DNA of 64,000 nt, taken from the NCBI RefSeq assembly GCF_017309185.1, contig NZ_JAEKJZ010000001.1, positions 558,001 through 622,000 of the forward strand. Direction: 5' to 3'. Positions 17,603 through 24,550 of this stretch are shown in pieces. The DNA is from Roseibium aggregatum (GTDB lineage: Bacteria > Pseudomonadota > Alphaproteobacteria > Rhizobiales > Stappiaceae). The notes below the pieces were generated by a model, which worked only from the letters and a program-made list of their open reading frames with translations, was not told where the DNA came from and made no database searches. Each line of letters starts with the position of its first letter. The first letter of the stretch is position 1. A program made the translations under genes and the position numbers.

Positions 17603-19066
17603 TCAGGTGTGGATCAGGCGTTTCAGGAGTTCGATCTCCTGAGCCAATGCCTTGTCCTTGTTGGCCATGTCTTCGATCTTGCGCACCGCGTGCAGAACCG
17701 TCGTGTGATCGCGGTTGCCGAACCGGCGGCCGATTTCCGGCAGGGACCGTCCGGTCACCACCTTGGCGATATACATCGCGATCTGGCGCGGACGTACGAG
17801 TGTGCGGGCCCGGCAGGAGGACAGCAGATCCGCCTTGGTGACGCTGAAGTGCTTGCACACGACCTGCTGGATTTCCTCCACCTTGATGGAACGGGGTTCG
17901 CCGATGCGCACGAGATCGTGCAGCGTCTTTTCCGCAAGATCCATGGTCACAGGCTGCTTCGTGAGCTGATTGTGCGCGAACAGCCGGTTCAGGGCGCCTT
18001 CGAGATCGCGGGCCGAGGCGACAACGTAGCGCGCGATGTAATCCGTAACGTCGTCGGGTACGGAAAAGCCGGGATGGGTCCTGCGCGCCGAAGCGATGCG
18101 TTTCCTCAGGATGTCGTGGCGCAGGGCATAGTCCGTGGCCTGTATCGCGACAACCTGACCGGTTTCGATCCGCTGCTGGATGCGGGGGCTGAGCGTTCCA
18201 AGTTCGCCGGGTGTCCGGTCGGCCGCCATGATGATCTGAGACGGCGCTTCCATCAGCATCTCAAGCGTCTTGCCGAATTCGTCCTGAGCCTGTTTTCCGT
18301 GCAGGAACTGAAGATCGTCCACCAGAAGCAGGTCGATCGACTTCATGGCCTGGCGCAGAACCGGAAAGGCCGGGGTGCGCAACGCGGGAACAAGGTGGTA
18401 CATGAAGAACTCGGCCGAAAGATACGCCACCTGGCGGCCTGTTTTGCGGGCTTCGGACGCGGCCGCCTGCAAGAGATGCGTTTTTCCGATCCCGGTGGTG
18501 GAATGGATGAACAGCATGTCCAGCGTGCCTTCGTGGCCGACCGCCATCTGCCGGACCGCGGCGCAGGCGAGGCTGTTCGAGGCGCCTTCGGCAAAGGTGT
18601 CGAAGGTGAGTTTCGGATTGAGGCCGGCGCCGTTCAGAAAGTCCGCGGCAGCATGTTCGCCCATATCCGCCAGGCAGGGAATGGCCGTGGTGTTGGCCGT
18701 TGAGCCGAATTGCGAAGGACTGCCAAATGGGGCCGGGCGCCCACTGATCCGGCGCGCGGCGATGGCCTTGGGAGGTTGCGTCGTGCTGATCTGACGAGGT
18801 CTCAGCGCGCCGCGGACGGTCAGTTCGATACGGTTGATCTCACCCTGTTCACGCTTCCAGAGCCCGACGAGCTGTTTCTCGTAATTGCTCTGAATCCAGT
18901 TTTTCAGGAAGCGCGTCGGTACAGACAGGCGTACCGCGTCTCCGGTGGTCTCTTCGTGGTTTACTCTTCCGAACCAATTGGAAAAAACATCATCACCGAG
19001 TTCGTTTCTCAGTTCTTTTTTTACACGATTCCATTGCTCCGAACATGCCAAGTCTTGAACTTGCAT
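17603..19066 (-). CDS. dnaA: DnaA-type chromosomal replication initiator, divergent P-loop
   Basis: 487-residue DnaA family protein. Domain I is about residues 1-85 (WNRVKKELRNELGDDVFSNWFG), the AAA+ domain about 152-370 and domain IV the last 100 residues, with the DnaA-box-binding signature GNRDHTTVLHAVRKIE. Walker B is LLLVDD (246-251). Walker A reads STTGIGKTH (189-197): the glycine usual before the core GxGKT is replaced by threonine. GGAGG lies five bases before the ATG at 19066. Neither rpsT nor mutM, the usual rhizobial neighbours, is beside it. It may be the main initiator of this lineage or a paralogue; the sequence alone does not decide. Confidence 0.88.
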   Translation of the reverse strand: MQVQDLACSEQWNRVKKELRNELGDDVFSNWFGRVNHEETTGDAVRLSVPTRFLKNWIQSNYEKQLVGLWKREQGEINRIELTVRGALRPRQISTTQPPKAIAARRISGRPAPFGSPSQFGSTANTTAIPCLADMGEHAAADFLNGAGLNPKLTFDTFAEGASNSLACAAVRQMAVGHEGTLDMLFIHSTTGIGKTHLLQAAASEARKTGRQVAYLSAEFFMYHLVPALRTPAFPVLRQAMKSIDLLLVDDLQFLHGKQAQDEFGKTLEMLMEAPSQIIMAADRTPGELGTLSPRIQQRIETGQVVAIQATDYALRHDILRKRIASARRTHPGFSVPDDVTDYIARYVVASARDLEGALNRLFAHNQLTKQPVTMDLAEKTLHDLVRIGEPRSIKVEEIQQVVCKHFSVTKADLLSSCRARTLVRPRQIAMYIAKVVTGRSLPEIGRRFGNRDHTTVLHAVRKIEDMANKDKALAQEIELLKRLIHT

Positions 19067-19994
19067 AGTGGCCTCCATGTGAGGGAACGCTTGGACCCGT
19101 TCCCCCCGTGCACTGTCTTAGGGCCGCGATTTTTCCGCCTTCGCCACCCGTTGCTTTTTTCCGGTCTTGAATTCCTTGATGGGGCTGTGACCGGAAGGCT
19201 TATTGGCGCCTATGTTTATCATTAACCTTTTACTTACCATACTTTCAAATAGCTTATTTTTATGAGGTCATAGATGAAACATATAGTAATTTTTGTAGAT
19301 AAATGGCGCATTTAGTGACTAAATTACCTATGCATTCTTACAGTCCCCCCGTTGCCGGACCCACTCGTCAAGTCCTTGCTCTGTAGTCCGTTCGATAGCC
19401 TTTCACCAATGCCATCCGGCATGAAAGCAAATTTAATAAAATATTAACTTGTGAGGAAAGTTTCTGTCGGTTTTCAAAAGATCGATCAGAATATTGCGGA
19501 ATCCCGAAAGGAAGTTTCGCTCAATCCCTTGAAATTCAGGTCATTTTTTACAAGGTGGGTGCTTTGCCGGTTGTCCGGCCGGACGTTTCCGCCAGCCCGA
19601 GAGTATCCGGACAGAGTAGACTTCAGCAGGAGAGGAATCGCTCCGGAAGGTCGAAAGGCAAATAGGCAGGAGTTTGATACCGCGCCGGGAAACGCTTTTG
19701 GATCAATAGTGTATCATTTTCGGACAGATGCTTCGGCCGGCCGCTTCTCCAGAAAGATCCGTAGACGCGGGCAACTCTGGAAGGGGCCTTGAACAGAGGG
19801 CAGCGGCGTTGCGGCCGTCTGAGTTAAAAGACCTTCCAAGCATATGTCAGTATTAACGTGGGAATACTTCTCATCCACATGCGTTTGTCCCAAACCGCAC
19901 CCGGCGGAGTAACCGCCGGGCCGGGCTGCGCAAGGGCTTCATACCAATCGCGAAGACCCACCGGAGGCCGGGTTTTCGTGAATTGCTTTTGGCA
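19067..19994. promoter_or_regulatory. Long dnaA upstream region with AT-rich segment and CtrA site
   Basis: A 928-base gap. The part at about 19200-19460 is AT-rich. It contains a perfect CtrA motif (TTAA at 19433-19436, seven bases, TTAA at 19444-19447), a GANTC methylation site at 19499-19503 and one near-match to a DnaA box (TCATCCACA at 19871-19879, one mismatch). A reading frame at 19451-19792 was judged non-coding. A regulated dnaA promoter is likely; an origin is not supported. Confidence 0.5.
19433..19447. promoter_or_regulatory. Perfect CtrA-type site TTAA-N7-TTAA
   Basis: TTAA at 19433-19436 and TTAA at 19444-19447 with exactly seven bases between. It lies about 370 bases before the dnaA start codon. 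CtrA is the alphaproteobacterial cell-cycle regulator, so this could couple dnaA to the cell cycle. Confidence 0.5.
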
Positions 19995-21407
19995 TTAAAG
20001 CACGCGCCCCGGGTTCAAAAGTCCCTTGGGGTCCAGAACGGTCTTGATCCGCTTCATAAGGTCAAGCTCCAGTGGAGGCTTCACTTCCTTCAACAGGTCG
20101 CGCTTCAACCGGCCGATGCCGTGTTCGGCCGAAATGCTGCCGCCGAAGTCGTGAACGATGCCGTGCACGATGGCGTTCATCTCGTCCCATTTCTCCAGAT
20201 AGGCTTCCTTGTCCGCGCCGATCGGCTGGCTGACGTTGAAATGAATGTTGCCGTCGCCGATATGGCCGAAGGGAACCGGGCGGCACCCCGGCACAAAGGC
20301 GCCGACGGCGGCGATCGCCTTGTCCAGGAAGTCCGGAATGGAGGCGACCGGAACGGAAACGTCGTGCTTGATGGAACCGCCTTCCTCTCTTTGTACTTCC
20401 GACATGCTGTGGCGGATGTGCCAGAAGTCGTGGACCTGGCTCAGGTTCTGGGCAAAGGCGGCGTCCTCGACGAGCCCCTCTTCGAAGGCTTCTCCGAGAA
20501 CGCTCTCCATCAGATCGCGGACCGGAAAGGCTTCCGACCCGCTCGACAGTTCCATAAGCACATACCAGGGATGTTCCGCTTCAAGCGGGTCGCGCACGCC
20601 GTCGAGGTGCCTGATGCAGAATTCGACACCGACCCGGGGCATGATCTCGAACCCGGTCAGGACAGGACCGGCCTGCGCCTTGGCGAGTGTGAACAGCTTG
20701 AGAGCCGCATGCGGATCCGGCAGACCGATGAACGCGGCTTCGAGTTTTTTCGGCTTGGGGAAAAGTTTGAGCGCGGCGGCGGTGACGATGCCCAAAGTGC
20801 CCTCCGCGCCGATAAATAATTGTTTCAAATCATAACCGGTGTTGTCCTTGCGAAGGGTTCTGAGACCGTTCCAGATCTCTCCTGTCGGCAGCACCACTTC
20901 AAGGCCCAGAACCAGATCGCGCGTGTTGCCATAGGCCAGTACGGCAGTGCCGCCGGCATTGGTGGAGATGTTGCCGCCGATCTGGCACGAGCCCTGCGCG
21001 CCGAGCGACAGGGGGAACAGCCTGTCGGCTTTTTCGGCCTCTTCATGAAGCGTCTCGAGGATCGTACCGGCCTCCACGACCATGGTGAAACCGGCCGGGT
21101 CGACGGAGCGGACCTTGTTCATGCGCGACAGGGACAGGACGATCTCATCCCCGGTTTCCTGCGGAATTTGCCCGCCGACAAGGCCGGTGTTGCCGCCTTG
21201 GGGCACGATCTTGAGGTCGTGTTCATAGGCATAAGTCACGAGGGCGCTGACTTCTTCCGTACTGCCCGGGCGCAGCACCATCGGAGTGACGCCCGTATAA
21301 AGATCTCGCCACTCGGTCAGATACGGAGCCTGGTCTTCCGGGCTGGTTAAAACATTCGCTGCACCGATCATTTCAGCAAAGCGGTCGGCGTGGGGCGTGC
21401 GCGCCAT
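19995..21407 (-). CDS. FAD-binding 2-hydroxyacid dehydrogenase (D-2-hydroxyglutarate/D-lactate type)
   Basis: 470-residue flavoprotein of the FAD_binding_4 / FAD-oxidase C-terminal family (VAO fold). The FAD-binding half includes IVPQGGNTGLVGGQIP (about 65-80), GGNISTNAGGT and QLFIGAEGTLGIVT; the C-terminal half includes FGHIGDGNIHFN and SAEHGIGRLKR, carrying histidines that bind metal and substrate. This combination fits D-2-hydroxyglutarate dehydrogenase and D-lactate dehydrogenase (cytochrome-type), passing electrons to the respiratory chain. The sequence does not distinguish the substrate. It stands alone and is divergent from fabI. Confidence 0.9.
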   Translation of the reverse strand: MARTPHADRFAEMIGAANVLTSPEDQAPYLTEWRDLYTGVTPMVLRPGSTEEVSALVTYAYEHDLKIVPQGGNTGLVGGQIPQETGDEIVLSLSRMNKVRSVDPAGFTMVVEAGTILETLHEEAEKADRLFPLSLGAQGSCQIGGNISTNAGGTAVLAYGNTRDLVLGLEVVLPTGEIWNGLRTLRKDNTGYDLKQLFIGAEGTLGIVTAAALKLFPKPKKLEAAFIGLPDPHAALKLFTLAKAQAGPVLTGFEIMPRVGVEFCIRHLDGVRDPLEAEHPWYVLMELSSGSEAFPVRDLMESVLGEAFEEGLVEDAAFAQNLSQVHDFWHIRHSMSEVQREEGGSIKHDVSVPVASIPDFLDKAIAAVGAFVPGCRPVPFGHIGDGNIHFNVSQPIGADKEAYLEKWDEMNAIVHGIVHDFGGSISAEHGIGRLKRDLLKEVKPPLELDLMKRIKTVLDPKGLLNPGRVL

Positions 21408-21577
21408 GAGCGAGGTCCTCGTGAGGTTTGACTGGGAAAATCGGGCGTCAACATAGTCTCAGATTTCGCTGACGTCGACGTTTCATTCCAACGCTGTGTC
21501 ACTTGAAGGAATACCCCCCTTATGCCATAGGAAGCCAGCCCGCTCGGGTGGTAGTGGAATCCTTATCGGAGAAGACG

Positions 21578-22396
21578 ATGGCGGAAACGCGCGGATTGAT
21601 GAACGGCAAACGCGGCCTGATCATGGGCGTGGCAAACAACAAATCGATTGCCTGGGGCATTGCCAAAGCGCTGGCCGACGCCGGAGCCGAACTGGCTCTC
21701 ACCTACCAGGGCGACGCCTTGAAAAAGCGTGTCGAACCGCTTGCCGAACAACTGGGCGCCCTTGTTGCCGGACATTGCGACGTGACCGACGGTGCGTCGA
21801 TCGACGCGGTCTTCAAGGCCCTTGAAGAAAAGTGGGGCAAGATCGATTTTCTGGTTCATGCCGTTGCCTTTTCCGACAAGTCGGAACTGACCGGCCGCTT
21901 CGTCGACACCTCGTCGGACAACTTCGCCCGTACCATGGATATCTCCTGCTATTCGCTGACGGCGGTGACACAGCGCGCCGAAAAGCTGATGACCGACGGC
22001 GGTTCCATTCTGACCCTGACGTATTACGGCGCTGAAAAGGTCATGCCGCACTATAATGTCATGGGTGTCGCCAAGGCCGCGCTGGAAACCAGCGTGAAGT
22101 ATCTCGCCATGGACCTGGGTCCGCAGAACATTCGCGTGAACGCGATTTCGGCCGGCCCGATCAAGACGCTGGCGGCTTCCGGCATCGGTGACTTCCGCTA
22201 CATCCTGAAATGGAACGAGCACAACGCTCCCTTGCGCCGCTCCGTGACGATCGAGGAAGTCGGCGACAGCGCCCTGTTTCTTCTCTCCGACCTCGGCCGC
22301 GGCGTGACCGGTGAAATCCAGCATGTCGACTGCGGCTACAACATCGTCGGCATGAAGGCCGTCGATGCGCCGGATATCTCCGTCGTCAAGGACTAA
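21578..22396 (+). CDS. fabI: Enoyl-[acyl-carrier-protein] reductase (NADH)
   Basis: FabI, 272 aa, reduces trans-2-enoyl-ACP in the last step of each fatty acid elongation cycle. The divergent SDR motifs are typical: MGVANNKSIAWGIA (cofactor loop), and the Tyr-x6-Lys-like active site in YYGAEKVMPHYNVMGVAKAA. GGAGAA before the ATG at 21578 fixes the start. A strong intrinsic terminator follows at 22446-22478. In rhizobia as I recall, fabI, a histidine phosphatase and aroC lie in this order, which is preserved here with an insertion before aroC. Confidence 0.97.
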   Translation: MAETRGLMNGKRGLIMGVANNKSIAWGIAKALADAGAELALTYQGDALKKRVEPLAEQLGALVAGHCDVTDGASIDAVFKALEEKWGKIDFLVHAVAFSDKSELTGRFVDTSSDNFARTMDISCYSLTAVTQRAEKLMTDGGSILTLTYYGAEKVMPHYNVMGVAKAALETSVKYLAMDLGPQNIRVNAISAGPIKTLAASGIGDFRYILKWNEHNAPLRRSVTIEEVGDSALFLLSDLGRGVTGEIQHVDCGYNIVGMKAVDAPDISVVKD

Positions 22397-22445
22397 TCGG
22401 TTCAGTGGCCGCCGTTCGGCCGCTGGCACTTCGCATCAGAAACGC

Positions 22446-22478
22446 GCTCCGGCTGTTAAGGCCGGAGCTTTGTTTTTT
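22446..22478 (+). terminator. Strong intrinsic terminator between fabI and the histidine phosphatase gene
   Basis: GCTCCGGC (22446-22453) pairs with GCCGGAGC (22461-22468) around a seven-base loop, followed by TTTGTTTTTT (22469-22478). It ends only 12 bases before the ATG at 22491, leaving just a short ribosome site between. Confidence 0.9.
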
Positions 22479-22490
22479 CAGGACAACCGC

Positions 22491-23135
22491 ATGACGCCCC
22501 TTCAACCTGCCCCGGACACTCCCTCCAAACCGGGAGCACCGGATCCGGACTTGCTGATCTTCATTCGCCACGGTCAGACGGACTGGAATGCCGAAGGCCG
22601 GATGCAGGGGCAGCGCGACATTCCGCTCAATTCGGTCGGCGAGGGCCAGGCCTCCGGAAACGGGGAGCGGTTGAAGGCCTTCTTCGATAGGGAAGGGCTC
22701 GACCCGGAAAGCTTTGATTTCGTTTCTTCTCCGCTGACGCGGACCCGCAAGACCATGGAGTTGCTCCGCAATACAATGAAGTTGGACCCGGCAGCGTATC
22801 GTCTCGACGGCCAATTGAAGGAAATCACCTTCGGTGCCTGGGAAGGCTTCACGCTGGAGGAACTGGCGGAAGTGCACGCGGAGCTGGTCCGCCAGCGGCG
22901 CGCCGACAAATGGCGGTTTCTTTATCCGCAAGGAGAAAGCTACGAGCGGCTTTCGGTCCGGATCGGCGGTTGGCTCCAGACTGTCGCTCGGCCAACCGTC
23001 GTCGTCTCTCACGGCGGTGTGTTCCGTGTATTGCGCGGGCTGCTTGAGGAGCTGGAAACGGAGAACATACCCAAACTGGCCGTGCCCCAGGACAGGGTCT
23101 TCGTCTGGAGAAACCGCCGGTTCGAGGAAGTCTGA
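22491..23135 (+). CDS. Histidine phosphatase family protein (phosphoglycerate mutase-like)
   Basis: 214-residue member of the histidine phosphatase (PGM-like) superfamily. The catalytic motif LIFIRHGQTDWN (about 21-32) supplies the phosphohistidine, the SSPLTRTRKT arginine site is present, and the second histidine is in VVSHGGVFRVLRG. The start at 22491 has AGGA eight bases upstream. The N-terminal 20 residues are Pro-rich and probably disordered. The substrate is unknown; similar rhizobial genes are called gpmB without proof of mutase activity. An intrinsic terminator sits directly before the gene, so its expression depends on read-through or on a promoter inside fabI. Confidence 0.88.
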   Translation: MTPLQPAPDTPSKPGAPDPDLLIFIRHGQTDWNAEGRMQGQRDIPLNSVGEGQASGNGERLKAFFDREGLDPESFDFVSSPLTRTRKTMELLRNTMKLDPAAYRLDGQLKEITFGAWEGFTLEELAEVHAELVRQRRADKWRFLYPQGESYERLSVRIGGWLQTVARPTVVVSHGGVFRVLRGLLEELETENIPKLAVPQDRVFVWRNRRFEEV

Positions 23136-23284
23136 TCTTGGGGGGCGCTGCCTGAACCTCCGATGACTGCCGTCGGGTCTGTCACAGAAACTAGGTTTAG
23201 AGCGCCGCCCGTGATCGGATCGGGTCTGCGCCGCGTATCTGTCCCCGGGGAGCACAATGTTTGTCCGGTTCTCATCGTGCAGCG

Positions 23285-23312
23285 CCTGAGGACAGCGGCC
23301 TGAGGACAGCGG
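23285..23312 (+). repeat. 14-bp perfect tandem duplication
   Basis: CCTGAGGACAGCGG occurs twice in immediate succession (23285-23298 and 23299-23312), just before the DUF3095 start at 23329. It could alter the leader of that gene. Confidence 0.8.
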
Positions 23313-23328
23313 ATTGGGGACGCGGATC

Positions 23329-24501
23329 ATGCGGTCAGACAATTTTTACAGCGATTTGCCCAGTTTCTCGGATTTCAGCGACGTTGGGGACCTTGAGGAT
23401 TACAGACCCGTTCCGGACGACTGGTTCGTTCTCGCGGCGGACATTGTCCGTTCGCATGAGGCGGTTGCTGCCGGGCGGTACAAGGACGTCAACCTGGTGG
23501 GGGCGGCCGTCATCGCGGCCGTCGTCAATCGGCTGGGCAGGGACCGCGTCCCTTTCGTTTTCGGCGGCGACGGTGCCATGCTCGTGGTATCGGCGCAGGA
23601 TGTCGACGCCGGACGTGAGGCGTTGGCGGGCGTCGCCGGACTGGCGCGGCAGGTGACGGAGCTTGAGCTCAGGGTTGCAGCCATCCCGGTGACCCGCCTG
23701 CGGGAATTGGGCGGAGACGTCAGGTTGCGCAAATACCGGCTCAGCCCCGGAAATCATCTGGCGATGATCCTGGGAAACGGGCTCGCCATCGCGGACCGGA
23801 TCCTGAAAGACCCGGATCTGTCGGGACCGTTTCGCATCGAGGAAGACGACAGCTCGCTGCCGCCTCTGGAAGGGTTGTCCTGCCGGTGGGAACCTCTGCC
23901 GGCCGTGAACGGACATATTGTTTCCCTTATCGTCGCGCCCGCCGGCCGGAGATCCCTGCCGGCGATCATGACGCAGATTGCGCAGGAAGTGGGCTTCGAT
24001 CCGTTGTCGGAAGACAGCAGGACCGAATTGGCGGACCGCCGGCGCCTGCGGTTCCGGTTTCCCCCTTCCGGACTTGGCCGGGAGGTCCGGCTGGTCTTCG
24101 CGCGCGACCGGCTGCGCGGCTGGCGCAAAGGTCTGATCGAAGCGCTCTTCTTTTTATATGGCTATGCGACCGGCCGGCGCGTCGGACCGTTCGATCCGAA
24201 ACATTACTTCAAGGAGCTCAGCGCCAACACCGATCACCGGAAGGTCGGAGACAGCCTGCAACTTGTGCTGGACCTGACGACCGAACAGCTTTCGGCCCTG
24301 GAAGGCATTCTCTCGTCGGCCTTTGCCGAGGGGGATGCGGTCTACGGGATGCACGTTTCGAACCAGGCGCTCATGACCTGCTTTGTCGAGGACATCGGCA
24401 AGGGGCACCATATTCATTTCGTCGACGGCGCGGACGGCGGTTTTTCGGTTGCGGCTGCCGATTTCAAGAAACGGCTGGCGGCTTCGCGGGAGACGGTCTG
24501 A
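23329..24501 (+). CDS. DUF3095 family protein (class III cyclase-like)
   Basis: 390-residue protein matching DUF3095. The N-terminal segment has FYSDLP, LAADIVRSHEAVAAGRYKDVNLVGAA (split about residues 31-57) and PFVFGGDGAMLVV, in the style of class III nucleotidyl cyclases where the first acidic residue (ADI) and the later GGDG would carry metal. The C-terminal half holds HHIHFVDGADGGFSVAA. Start at 23329 is the ATG; a TTG at 23314 is also open. No cyclase activity has been shown to my knowledge for the family. It is convergent with the EAL gene, with 49 bases between. Confidence 0.8.
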   Translation: MRSDNFYSDLPSFSDFSDVGDLEDYRPVPDDWFVLAADIVRSHEAVAAGRYKDVNLVGAAVIAAVVNRLGRDRVPFVFGGDGAMLVVSAQDVDAGREALAGVAGLARQVTELELRVAAIPVTRLRELGGDVRLRKYRLSPGNHLAMILGNGLAIADRILKDPDLSGPFRIEEDDSSLPPLEGLSCRWEPLPAVNGHIVSLIVAPAGRRSLPAIMTQIAQEVGFDPLSEDSRTELADRRRLRFRFPPSGLGREVRLVFARDRLRGWRKGLIEALFFLYGYATGRRVGPFDPKHYFKELSANTDHRKVGDSLQLVLDLTTEQLSALEGILSSAFAEGDAVYGMHVSNQALMTCFVEDIGKGHHIHFVDGADGGFSVAAADFKKRLAASRETV

Positions 24502-24550
24502 AAACGGGGCCGCAGCGCTCAAGCCCCGAAACGGGACGTCGTGAAGCCGC

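Noticed and set aside
19451-19792. 113-residue open frame in the dnaA upstream gap, GTG start
   Set aside because: Its composition shows no domain, its ribosome site is moderate at best, and it lies across AT-rich and GC-rich parts. Treated as chance.
19067-19994. Chromosome origin next to dnaA
   Set aside because: Only one DnaA-box-like 9-mer with a mismatch was found and no cluster; a long AT-rich promoter explains the region.
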